Below, piece by piece: positions 1 through 8,400 of a DNA stretch of 16,942 bases. Positions within the stretch are counted from its first letter, which is position 1. Each line of letters begins with the position of its first letter. A program made the translations under genes and the position numbers. The DNA lies in contig JAIRXI010000173.1 in assembly GCA_031268395.1 (NCBI GenBank), positions 1-16,942 on the forward strand, read 5' to 3'. The DNA is from Tannerella sp. Its GTDB lineage: Bacteria; Bacteroidota; Bacteroidia; Bacteroidales; Tannerellaceae. The notes under the pieces are model-generated. The model made no database searches, was not told the DNA's origin, and was given only the letters and a program-made list of their open reading frames with translations.

Positions 1-320
1 AGCAATGAAACGATAACAAAAACGATGTTGCTAACCCCCAAACACAAATCTATCGCCAAACTTTTTGACGAAAATTTTTGGAAATCCGTTTAGGGTGACG
101 CATTGTCAAAGTCAGGAGATACAATTTGTTTTTTATATTAGCGACATTGGTCCCCACGTGGGGTTTATCCGTATGTAAACATGTTTTCATGGATACGTAA
201 CCGTCATGAGGTTATTCCCGCCCAAAACATGATGGAATCGATTTTCTGTTTTTTTACCCACACGATTCGTTATAGAACCAAAAACCCTATCTTTGCATAT
301 ATATATTAAAGGGGGGAATT
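1..320. other. AT-rich noncoding leader region upstream of the metallophosphoesterase gene
   Basis: This stretch is clearly richer in A+T than the genes that follow. I recognise no gene in it. A frame is open from the first base to a TAG at 91-93, so the tail of an upstream gene is possible but unsupported. It contains a perfect 12-bp palindrome (CCCCACGTGGGG, 152-163) and an imperfect one centred on AAACATGTTT (177-186), flanked by TATCC (166-170) and GGATA (191-195). These could be protein-binding sites or a small hairpin. Confidence 0.5.
266..295 (+). promoter_or_regulatory. Bacteroidetes-type promoter of the metallophosphoesterase gene
   Basis: TATCTTTG at 288-295 fits the Bacteroidetes -7 consensus TAnnTTTG exactly. 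A weak -33-like TTCG lies at 266-269, with 18 bases between. The start codon is 25 bases downstream of the -7 box, so the leader would be short. A run of six G (311-316) lies four bases before the ATG and could act as a purine-rich ribosome-binding site. Confidence 0.55.
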
Positions 321-1571
321 ATGAACAAGTCCATCTATATGCTTATCGTCTTTTCCTGTTCGCTGGCCACAAGTTTTTTATCTGGATGCGACAGGGATGA
401 GGAAACCGTTCCGGATGCTTATGAAGCAAACAGGAAATTCTGTCTGGAAGGCTTTGCTGCGTCTTCGGCCGGTCTTTTGGGGCTGAGAGTGACCCAGCCC
501 GACAAAATCTTTACGCTGGTGCATATCTCGGATGCCCATTTGTCGCCGTGGTCGAGCAACAATAAATCCGGCAATCCGTCCAACCTGACAGAGGCCGTCC
601 GGTTTGCAAACGATCCGGAAGTGAAAGTGCATGCGCTGGTAGCCACCGGCGATCATATCAGCAACACCTTCTCTACCACGCGCAAAGAGGCGCTTTCATA
701 CATGGAAGCCTTTGCGAGGGCCTTATACGACCGAAATACGGTTCCCACTTTTGCCTCTACCGGTAATCACGACGCCAACCTGCTCAACCGCAAACATCTT
801 GAATATGCCCTTGGCCGGGCAGACCTGTTTTCGCTCGTGACATACAGGACGAATTATCCCGTCCGCTCGCCGGTCGGACAGAATTATTACTATGCCGACC
901 TGGCCGACCCGATGGGAGGGAAGATTCGGATTGTTTCGCTGGATGTAATCGATCAGGAGGGGACGGCTTATGACGTCCAGCATTTTGCCACGTTTTCGCA
1001 GCGGCAGATCGACTGGTTCTGCCATACGGCGCTGAAAGAAGGAATGACGGACGAACATCGCGTGATTGTGCTGGTGCATTTCCCCTTATCGACAACCAGT
1101 CCGGAGCTGCGGGCTTTTACCTCAGACGAATACCTGTATTCCTGGACCATGATTCCGGAAATCGTCGAAGCCTTCCGCAGCAGGAATGACTGGAAGCAAA
1201 CCTATCGGAATCGGCGGAATGCCGCGGACTCGCTTGTGGTAGATGTATCCTTCCGGGACGCTCCGGGCGATTTCATCTGTTATCTCGGCGGACATATCCA
1301 CACCTATCTGCATTATGAAGTGGACGGATTCAGGAACCTCAACCCGGCATTGCCCCGGCAAATCATGATTATTGCCAACAACATGTCGCCCTCGGAAAAA
1401 AGCAAACAATCACCGATCAAACGCGAAACGGACGGCCTGCGCAACAATGCATTCAATGTATATGCAATTGATACCCAACGAAGAACTGTTTATATCAATT
1501 TCTTCGGCGCCACGGCCTATTACTATATGGACCTGCTGCATAAAAATCAAATCATGGCCCTGACCTATTAA
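321..1571 (+). CDS. calcineurin-like metallophosphoesterase, predicted lipoprotein
   Basis: This 416-residue protein carries the ordered metal-binding motifs of calcineurin-like phosphoesterases: D71-A-H73 in HISDAHLS, G110-D111-H, G148-N-H-D151, V-H253 in VLVHFPL, and G-H325-I-H327. Together these would form a two-metal site that hydrolyses a phosphomonoester or phosphodiester; the substrate cannot be told. The N-terminus has a short hydrophobic stretch ending in LSGC with the Cys at 23, a type II signal peptide, so a membrane-anchored lipoprotein outside the cytoplasm is expected. Beyond the last motif there is about 90 residues of C-terminal sequence. The start is supported by the promoter 25 bases upstream and by the position of the lipobox. 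The gene appears to be transcribed alone: 275 bases and a separate promoter separate it from the next gene. Confidence 0.88.
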   Translation: MNKSIYMLIVFSCSLATSFLSGCDRDEETVPDAYEANRKFCLEGFAASSAGLLGLRVTQPDKIFTLVHISDAHLSPWSSNNKSGNPSNLTEAVRFANDPEVKVHALVATGDHISNTFSTTRKEALSYMEAFARALYDRNTVPTFASTGNHDANLLNRKHLEYALGRADLFSLVTYRTNYPVRSPVGQNYYYADLADPMGGKIRIVSLDVIDQEGTAYDVQHFATFSQRQIDWFCHTALKEGMTDEHRVIVLVHFPLSTTSPELRAFTSDEYLYSWTMIPEIVEAFRSRNDWKQTYRNRRNAADSLVVDVSFRDAPGDFICYLGGHIHTYLHYEVDGFRNLNPALPRQIMIIANNMSPSEKSKQSPIKRETDGLRNNAFNVYAIDTQRRTVYINFFGATAYYYMDLLHKNQIMALTY

Positions 1572-1846
1572 TCCGTTCCTGCCGTCTTTACACAAGCTAC
1601 GGAATTTCTGAAGAGGTGCGGGACGTTTTCGGGATATCCAGACAGGTGAAATCAACTGCATGTATTTCAAGAGATCATGCTTTATTTCAGGGCACATGCA
1701 ATTTTTTTTTGAATTAGCGGCCCTTTTATTTGGAAAAGTTGAATAGAAGCGTTATTTTTGCACGGTTATTTGGAGAAAAAGAAATATTAGTTTTGTATAT
1801 ATTTATAGCATTCAATTAATTAACTTATTTAAGAGGAGAAATTATT
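1572..1846. other. intergenic region between metallophosphoesterase and DUF4870-like gene
   Basis: No gene is visible here. I see no convincing intrinsic terminator for the upstream gene. The right half is AT-rich and carries the promoter elements of the next gene, described separately. Confidence 0.5.
1729..1760 (+). promoter_or_regulatory. promoter of the small membrane protein gene
   Basis: TTTG at 1729-1732 and TATTTTTG at 1753-1760 make a full Bacteroidetes -33/-7 pair with 20 bases between. A second -7-like box, TAGTTTTG (1788-1795), preceded by TTTG at 1769-1772, has a short spacer (15 bases) and may be an alternative start. The gene also has an unusually clear Shine-Dalgarno sequence, AGGAG at 1834-1838, eight bases before the ATG. 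Confidence 0.6.
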
Positions 1847-2188
1847 ATGGCAGAAGTGACACCGACCCCCGACGCGAAAGATGTAGCTGAAAACAAAGTT
1901 TTCGCCATCCTGGCTTATTTTGGTATTTTGTTTTTGATCCCGCTGTTTGCAGCCAAGGAATCGCCCTTTGCCCGTTTTCATACGAATCAGGGCCTGAACT
2001 TGTTTTTGACGCAGATTGCAGTATGGATTATCGTTTTGATCCTGAGTCTGATTAGTTCCATTCTGGGAATGATCGGCTCTATACTGTATCTCGGAATGTT
2101 TATTTTATTTATCCTGGGCGTCATCAATGCCGCTAAGGGAGAGATGAAGGAACTTCCGCTGATCGGAAAGTTTAGACTGATAAAGTGA
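1847..2188 (+). CDS. small DUF4870-like membrane protein
   Basis: The 113-residue product has a short acidic N-terminus and then three hydrophobic segments. These lie roughly at residues 23-37 (AILAYFGILFLIPLF), 53-72 (LTQIAVWIIVLILSLISSI) and 76-95 (IGSILYLGMFILFILGVINA). Between the first two is a polar stretch with FARFHTNQGLNLFL. The layout, with an H-x-N-Q-G-L-N-like motif after the first helix and a short charged tail ending in PLIGKFRLIK, matches the DUF4870 / Tic20-like small membrane protein group. Function is unknown. The gene has its own promoter, a strong ribosome-binding site and a terminator immediately downstream, so it is probably monocistronic. Family assignment is from recalled pattern rather than a search. 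Confidence 0.75.
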   Translation: MAEVTPTPDAKDVAENKVFAILAYFGILFLIPLFAAKESPFARFHTNQGLNLFLTQIAVWIIVLILSLISSILGMIGSILYLGMFILFILGVINAAKGEMKELPLIGKFRLIK

Positions 2189-2206
2189 GAAGAAACAGAA
2201 GTGAAG

Positions 2207-2242
2207 AAAAAGCGAACACGGTCAAATGTGCTCGCTTTTTTT
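2207..2242 (+). terminator. intrinsic terminator after the DUF4870-like gene
   Basis: The left arm AAAAAGCGAACAC (2207-2219) pairs with the right arm GTGCTCGCTTTTT (2228-2240), with one mismatch and an eight-base loop, and a T-run continues to 2242. It lies 18 bases after the stop codon. The A-rich left arm means it could also stop transcription from the other strand. Confidence 0.85.
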
Positions 2243-2325
2243 ATGGGATAGCGCATTCCCTGTTCCGCGAGAAGTATCATCCTCCATTTTCCATTCTCCC
2301 CCATTCCCCCTTCATGGATTTTTTA

Positions 2326-2368
2326 TTCTTAATTAAGAAGCGTATTCACTTATTTGTGTGTAATTTTG
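2326..2368 (+). promoter_or_regulatory. promoter of the amidotransferase-carAB operon with palindrome at the -33 region
   Basis: TAATTTTG at 2361-2368 fits the -7 consensus, 26 bases before the ATG at 2395. No clear -33 TTTG is present at the right distance. That position is instead occupied by a perfect 14-bp palindrome, TTCTTAATTAAGAA (2326-2339), a possible operator. Between this and the upstream terminator lie several pyrimidine-rich CCATTY repeats (about 2283-2315). I saw no riboswitch or attenuator-like structure. Confidence 0.5.
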
Positions 2369-2394
2369 TGCCGCATTTTTAGAACATCAGACGG

Positions 2395-4317
2395 ATGGAA
2401 GAAATAAAACATGAATGCGGCATTGCCATGATAAGGCTGCTCAAGCCGCTGGAGTACTATCACGAGAAATATGGAACGTGGACGTACGCACTTAACAAGC
2501 TCTACCTATTAATGGAAAAACAGCACAACCGCGGACAGGAAGGCGCCGGACTGGCGTGTGTCAAGCTCAACGCCCCTCCCGGAGAAGAATACATGTTTCG
2601 CGAACGGGCGGTCGGGACGGGCGCCATTACCGAAATATTCAATGCTGTTTACCGCTATTACAAAGGCGTGCCAGGCAAGCGACTGAACGACCCGCTGTTT
2701 GCGGGAGACAAGTTGCCGTTTGCCGGCGAACTCTACATGGGGCACCTGCGCTACAGCACCACCGGCAAGTCGGGACTTTCCTACATCCATCCCTTCCTGC
2801 GACGAAATAACTGGAAGGCACGGAACCTCGTGCTCTGCGGGAATTTCAACATGACCAACGTCGCGCGGATCTTTCACGAAATCACTTCCTCCGGCCAGCA
2901 TCCCCGCCACTATGCCGATACGTATATCGTGCTGGAGCAACTCGGCCACCGCCTCGACCGTGAGGTCGAACACCTCTACCGGAAATATGAGGCCGAGGGG
3001 CTGAACAGCCTCGACATCACCCGCGCCATCGAAGCCAATATTGACCTGACGAACGTCATCGAAAAGGCGGCCTCGTCGTGGGACGGCGGCTACATCATCT
3101 GTGGCATCACCGGCAGCGGCGAATCGTTTGTCATCCGAGACCCCTGGGGCATCCGCACGGCGTTCTACTATGCAAGCGAAGACATCGTGGTGACCGCCTC
3201 CGAGCGTCCCGTCATACAGACTGTCATGGACGTGCCGATGGAAGAAGTCAGGGAACTCCAGCGCGGCGAAGCGATGTTCATCAGCCGGAAAGGCGGTTTT
3301 CGCACGGCGCAGATTCTGGAGCCTGAAAAGTTGAACGCCTGCTCCTTTGAACGCATCTATTTCTCGCGTGGAAGCGACATGGACATCTACCGGGAACGGA
3401 AAATGTTAGGAGCCAATCTGGTGGAACCCATCCTGAAAGCCGTGGATTATGACCTCGAGCACACCGTTTTCTCCTTCATTCCCAACACGGCCGAGGTCGC
3501 CTACTGCGGGATGCTGGAGGGGCTGAACAGCCACCTGAACCGCACCAAGGCGCAGCTTGTCATGGAGAAGGAAAAGGACGGGAAGCTCGACGCCGGCGAA
3601 CTGAACCGCATCCTCTCCCTGCACATCCGCAGCGAGAAGGTTGCCCTGAAGGACATCAAGCTGCGGACATTCATCACGGAAGGACACAGCCGCAACGACC
3701 TTGCAGCGCACGTCTACGACGTCACCTACGGCAGCATCGTCCCCGGCGAAGACAGCCTGGTGGTGATCGACGACAGTATCGTACGCGGAACGACACTCAG
3801 GCAGAGTATCATCCGCATCCTCGACCGCCTGCATCCGAAAAAAATCGTCATCGCCTCCTCTTCGCCACAAGTGCGCTATCCCGACTGCTACGGCATCGAC
3901 ATGTCCAGCCTGAGCGAGTTCATCGCCTTCAAGGCGGCCATCGAACTGCTGAAAGACCGCGGGATGGGGAATGTCATCGAAGAGGCCTACCACAGGGCCA
4001 GAAAGCAAGCACAGCAAAAGAATCACAACGACACCCTTGTCAATTACGTAAAGAAGATTTACGCCCCCTTTACCGACGAAGAAATCTCGGCCAGGATGGT
4101 GAAACTGCTGACCGGAGACGATATCCGGGCGGAGGTGGAAATCGTCTATCAGGATTTGAACGGACTGCACGCTGCCTGCCCCGGTCACCCCGGCGACTGG
4201 TATTTCTCGGGCAACTATCCCACGCCCGGCGGCGCCCGGATGGTCAACAACGCCTTCATCCGCTATGTAGAGGAAGAATACGGCAGAGAGGGCGACGGCA
4301 AATCCCCGAATCTTTGA
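2395..4317 (+). CDS. PurF-like glutamine PRPP amidotransferase paralogue
   Basis: This 640-residue protein is built like amidophosphoribosyltransferase: an N-terminal glutaminase domain with a nucleophile Cys (C8, after the prepeptide MEEIKHE), R119 in RYSTTG and D175, then a phosphoribosyltransferase domain with the PRPP loop VIDDSIVRGTT (457-467) and SSPQVRYPDCYGID (489-502). It is longer than usual PurF (about 470-500). The usual oxyanion-hole Asn-Gly of HNGN reads C148-G149-N. The C-terminal CxxC Fe-S ligands of the Bacillus-type enzyme are replaced by GDWYFSG (600-606), and the ligand in PCFYGID is shifted (D497-C498). C316 is kept. The normal reaction would be PRPP plus glutamine to phosphoribosylamine, but the changes and the place in front of carAB suggest a specialised paralogue. 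Calling it simply purF would be unsafe. It is the first gene of the operon; carA begins 26 bases after its stop. Confidence 0.85.
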   Translation: MEEIKHECGIAMIRLLKPLEYYHEKYGTWTYALNKLYLLMEKQHNRGQEGAGLACVKLNAPPGEEYMFRERAVGTGAITEIFNAVYRYYKGVPGKRLNDPLFAGDKLPFAGELYMGHLRYSTTGKSGLSYIHPFLRRNNWKARNLVLCGNFNMTNVARIFHEITSSGQHPRHYADTYIVLEQLGHRLDREVEHLYRKYEAEGLNSLDITRAIEANIDLTNVIEKAASSWDGGYIICGITGSGESFVIRDPWGIRTAFYYASEDIVVTASERPVIQTVMDVPMEEVRELQRGEAMFISRKGGFRTAQILEPEKLNACSFERIYFSRGSDMDIYRERKMLGANLVEPILKAVDYDLEHTVFSFIPNTAEVAYCGMLEGLNSHLNRTKAQLVMEKEKDGKLDAGELNRILSLHIRSEKVALKDIKLRTFITEGHSRNDLAAHVYDVTYGSIVPGEDSLVVIDDSIVRGTTLRQSIIRILDRLHPKKIVIASSSPQVRYPDCYGIDMSSLSEFIAFKAAIELLKDRGMGNVIEEAYHRARKQAQQKNHNDTLVNYVKKIYAPFTDEEISARMVKLLTGDDIRAEVEIVYQDLNGLHAACPGHPGDWYFSGNYPTPGGARMVNNAFIRYVEEEYGREGDGKSPNL

Positions 4318-4332
4318 ATCTTCGAATCCTTG
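4301..4332 (+). repeat. four tandem 8-bp units AATCYYYG across the amidotransferase stop codon
   Basis: Units start at 4301, 4309, 4317 and 4325, each reading AAT C followed by three pyrimidines and G. The first two code for the last residues and most of the stop of the upstream gene; the last two lie in the spacer before carA. A gain or loss of one unit would change the C-terminus or the spacing to carA. Confidence 0.7.
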
Positions 4333-4343
4333 AACAGTTAAAT

Positions 4344-5432
4344 ATGCAGAACGAACGAACAGCAACCCTGATTTTAGACGACGGAAGCGAATATCAAGGC
4401 TTTTGTTTCGGGTACGCGCGGCCGGTAGCCGGCGAAGTGGTATTCAACACCGCCATGACCGGCTATCCCGAAAGCCTGACCGACCCTTCCTATGCCGGCC
4501 AGTTAATGGTACTGACCTATCCGCTGACAGGCAACTACGGTGTACCCGACCGCTCCCTCCGCGCCGACGGCCTTTCCACCTTCATGGAAAGCGAGCGCAT
4601 CCATGCCGACGCCATCATCGTCAGCGACTACAGCCACGACTACAGTCACTGGAACGCCGCCAACTCCCTTTCGGAGTGGTTGACCGGCGAGCAGATCCCC
4701 GGACTTTACGGCGTCGACACGCGCTCCATCACCAAACGGCTGCGGGAAAAGGGCAGCATGAAGGGGAAAATCGTGCTGGACGACCCCGCGGAAGTCGACT
4801 TCTACGACCCGAACGCCATCAACCAGGTTGCACGTGTGTCGTGCCGCGAAGTCATCATTTACGGCGCGGGTGCAGGGAAGAAAAAAACCGTCCTGCTGGA
4901 CTGCGGCGTGAAGCATAACATTATCCGCTGCCTGCTCAGGCGCGGCCTGACAGTGATCCGCACACCCTGGGACTATGACTTCCACACGCTCGACCATGAC
5001 GCCCTCTTCATCAGCAACGGACCCGGCGACCCGGACACCTGCGATGTCGCTGTACAGCATATCCGCCGCGCCCTGCCGGGCAACAAACCCGTCTGCGGCA
5101 TCTGCATGGGCAACCAGTTGCTGGCCAAGGCCGGCGGCGCAAGCATCTACAAGCTGAAATACGGACACCGAAGCCACAACCAGCCGGTGAGGATGGCTGG
5201 TACCAATCGCTGCTTCATCACCTCGCAGAACCACGGCTATGCCGTCGACAGTCATACGCTGGGCGCAGACTGGGAAGCCCTTTTCGTCAACATGAACGAC
5301 GACACCAACGAGGGCATTCGCCACAAAACCAAACCCTTCTTCTCCGCCCAGTTCCACCCCGAAGCGTGCAGCGGCCCGACGGATACGGAGTTTATTTTCG
5401 ACCGGTTCGCCGAAATGATTTTCAATCAATAG
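4344..5432 (+). CDS. carA: carbamoyl-phosphate synthase small (glutaminase) subunit
   Basis: CarA releases ammonia from glutamine and passes it to CarB for carbamoyl phosphate synthesis, feeding pyrimidine and arginine pathways in the cytoplasm. The N-terminal CarA domain shows MTGYPESLTDPSYAGQ, TYPLTGNYG and GVDTRSITKRLR. The C-terminal class I glutamine amidotransferase domain has GICMGNQ with nucleophile C254 and the partner residues H338 and E340 in QFHPEA. I chose the ATG at 4344 (362 residues, MQNERTATLILDDGSEY), which gives the family's usual length. The same frame stays open back to a TTG at 4314, but that codon overlaps the previous stop and lies in the octamer repeat. CarB follows after 12 bases. 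The nucleophile-elbow His seen in many CarA proteins (GHQ) is Asn here (GNQ). Confidence 0.96.
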   Translation: MQNERTATLILDDGSEYQGFCFGYARPVAGEVVFNTAMTGYPESLTDPSYAGQLMVLTYPLTGNYGVPDRSLRADGLSTFMESERIHADAIIVSDYSHDYSHWNAANSLSEWLTGEQIPGLYGVDTRSITKRLREKGSMKGKIVLDDPAEVDFYDPNAINQVARVSCREVIIYGAGAGKKKTVLLDCGVKHNIIRCLLRRGLTVIRTPWDYDFHTLDHDALFISNGPGDPDTCDVAVQHIRRALPGNKPVCGICMGNQLLAKAGGASIYKLKYGHRSHNQPVRMAGTNRCFITSQNHGYAVDSHTLGADWEALFVNMNDDTNEGIRHKTKPFFSAQFHPEACSGPTDTEFIFDRFAEMIFNQ

Positions 5433-5444
5433 CAACAGAACATC

Positions 5445-8400
5445 ATGGACAAAAAAGACATAAAGAAAGTACTGGTACTGGGTTCCGGCGCGCTGAAGAT
5501 CGGCGAAGCCGGCGAGTTTGACTATTCCGGTTCGCAGGCGCTGAAGGCCATCCGGGAAGAAGGCATCGAAACGGTGCTGATTAACCCCAACATTGCCACC
5601 GTCCAGACGTCCGAAGGGGTGGCCGACAGGGTCTATTTCCTGCCCGTCACGCCGTTTTTCGTCGAGAAGGTCATCCGCAGAGAACGGCCGGACGGCATCC
5701 TGCTGGCATTCGGCGGCCAGACGGCGCTGAACTGCGGCGTGACGCTTTACCGGAACGGGGTGCTGAAGCAATACGGCGTACAGGTGCTCGGCACGCCGGT
5801 ACAGGCCATCATCGACACGGAAGACCGCGAACTGTTTGTCAGGAAACTGGACGAAATACAGGTGAAGACGATTCAGAGCGAAGCCGTCGAGACGGCCGAA
5901 GACGCCCGCCGTGCAGCCGCGCAACTCGGCTATCCCGTCATCATCCGCGCCGCATACGCGCTGGGCGGACTGGGTTCCGGCTTCTGCAACAGCGAAGACG
6001 AACTGAATGCGCTGGCCGAAAAAGCCTTCTCCTTCTCGCCGCAGGTGCTGGTCGAGAAAAGCCTGAAGGGCTGGAAAGAGATCGAGTACGAAGTCGTACG
6101 CGACTGTTACGACAACTGCATCACCGTATGCAACATGGAAAACTTCGACCCGCTGGGCATCCACACGGGCGAAAGCATCGTGATAGCCCCGTCGCAGACG
6201 CTGACCAACTCCGAATACCACAAGTTGCGCGAACTGGCCATCCGCATCATCCGTCACATCGGCATCGTGGGCGAGTGCAACGTACAGTATGCCCTTGATC
6301 CCGCCAGCGAAGACTACCGCGTCATCGAAGTCAATGCCCGCCTGAGCCGTTCGTCGGCTCTGGCATCGAAGGCAACCGGCTATCCGCTGGCCTTCGTGGC
6401 CGCCAAACTGGGGCTGGGATACGGCCTGTTTGAACTGAAAAACTCGGTCACCCGCACAACTCCCGCCTTCTTTGAACCGGCGCTGGACTATGTCGTCTGC
6501 AAGATTCCGCGTTGGGACCTGGGCAAGTTCCAGGGCGTGGCGCGCGAACTGGGCAGCAGCATGAAATCCGTCGGCGAGGTGATGGCCATCGGACGCACCT
6601 TCGAAGAAGCCATCCAGAAAGGGTTGCGGATGATCGGGCAGGGCATGCACGGCTTCGTGGAAAACAAGGAAATCGTCATCACCGACATCGCCCGTGCGCT
6701 GAACGAGCCGACCGACCGCCGGATCTTCATCATCAGCAAGGCGTTCCGCGCCGGCTATTCCGTCGACCGGATTCATGACCTGACAAAGATCGACAAGTGG
6801 TTTCTCTACAAACTGAAGAACATCATCCGCACGGCAGAAGCGCTCGAAGCCCTGTCGCCGGCTGCCGAACCGGCCGGCCTAGCGGCAACGCTGAACCGCG
6901 ACCTGCTGTACAGAGCGAAGGTCGAAGGATTCTCCGACTTCCAGATAGCCCGCGCCCTGTGGAAGGAAGGGATGGAAGAAAAGCATCTGGACCGGGTGAG
7001 GGACTACCGCAAGAGTCTGGGTATCGTGCCGGCAGTCAGGCAGATCGACACGCTGGCAGCCGAATATCCGGCACAGACGAACTACCTGTATCTCACGTAC
7101 AGCGGCCGGGAGAACGACGTGCATTACCTTGGCGACCGCCGTTCCATCGTCGTGCTCGGATCGGGGGCCTACCGCATTGGCTCGTCCGTCGAGTTTGACT
7201 GGTGCGGCGTGCAGGCGCTGAACACCGTCCGGCGTGAAGGATACCGTCCGGTCATGATCAACTACAACCCCGAAACGGTCTCGACGGACTACGACATGTG
7301 CGACCGCCTCTATTTCGACGAACTGACCTTCGAGCGCGTCATGGACATCCTCGAACTGGAAAACCCGCACGGCGTCATCATCTCCACCGGCGGACAGATA
7401 CCCAACAACCTGGCCGTCCGCCTGGACGAACACCGCATCCCCATCTTGGGCACCAGCGCCCGCAGCATCGACGGCGCCGAAGACCGCCACAAGTTTTCCG
7501 CCATGCTCGACCGTATCGGCGTCGACCAGCCGCGCTGGAAGGAACTCAGCAGCCTGGAGGGCGTCAACGCCTTCGTGCGCGAAGTCGGTTTTCCCGTGCT
7601 GGTACGCCCCAGCTACGTGCTGAGCGGCGCCGCGATGAACGTCTGTTCCAATGAAGACGAACTGGTACGCTTCCTGCAGCTGGCAGCCAACGTCAGCAAA
7701 AAGCATCCCGTCGTCGTCAGCCAGTTTATTGAGGAAGCCAAGGAGGTGGAAATCGACGCGGTGGCCCGCAACGGCGAAATGCTCATGTATGCCATCAGCG
7801 AACACATTGAGTTCGCCGGCGTCCACAGCGGCGACGCCACCATCCAGTTCCCGGCCCAGAACCTCTATGTCGAGACCGTCCGCCGCATCAAGCGCATCAG
7901 CCGGCAGATCGCCCGCGAACTCAACATCTCCGGACCTTTCAACATCCAGTACCTGGCCAAGGGCAACGAAATCAAGGTGATCGAGTGCAACCTGCGCGCC
8001 TCGCGGAGTTTCCCGTTCGTCAGCAAGGTACTGAAGATTAACCTTATCGACCTGGCCACACGCATCATGCTGGGACTGCCCGCAGAAAAACCGGACAAGA
8101 ACGAATTTGACCTGGACTATGTCGGCATCAAGGCCTCGCAGTTCTCGTTCAACCGCCTGCAGAAGGCCGACCCCGTACTGGGCGTCGACATGGCCTCCAC
8201 CGGCGAAGTGGGCTGCATTGCCGACGACACCTCCGAAGCCATCCTCAAGAGCATGCTTTCCGTCGGCTACCGGATTCCGGAAAAGAACATCCTCCTCTCC
8301 ACCGGTGCGCCGTGCCAGAAAGTGTCGATGCTCAACGCCGTCCGCCTGCTGCAGGAAAAGGGATACAGCCTCTATGCCACGGGCGGCACCCACCGTTTTC

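Noticed and set aside
1..93. Possible 3' end of an upstream gene (31 open codons to TAG at 91-93)
   Set aside because: The stretch is short and AT-rich, with no recognisable motif; an open frame of this length is expected by chance at a window edge.
2185..2382. 65-codon frame downstream of the DUF4870-like gene
   Set aside because: It spans the terminator hairpin and the promoter region of the next operon, with low-complexity sequence and no family resemblance.
3406..4365. 319-codon minus-strand frame opposite the PurF-like gene
   Set aside because: Shadow of a well-supported gene, with no family features.
4503..6776. 757-codon open frame on the minus strand across carA and carB
   Set aside because: It lies antisense to two unambiguous genes. 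Its product is rich in A, G, V, D and R with no recognisable domain, as expected for a shadow frame in GC-rich codons.
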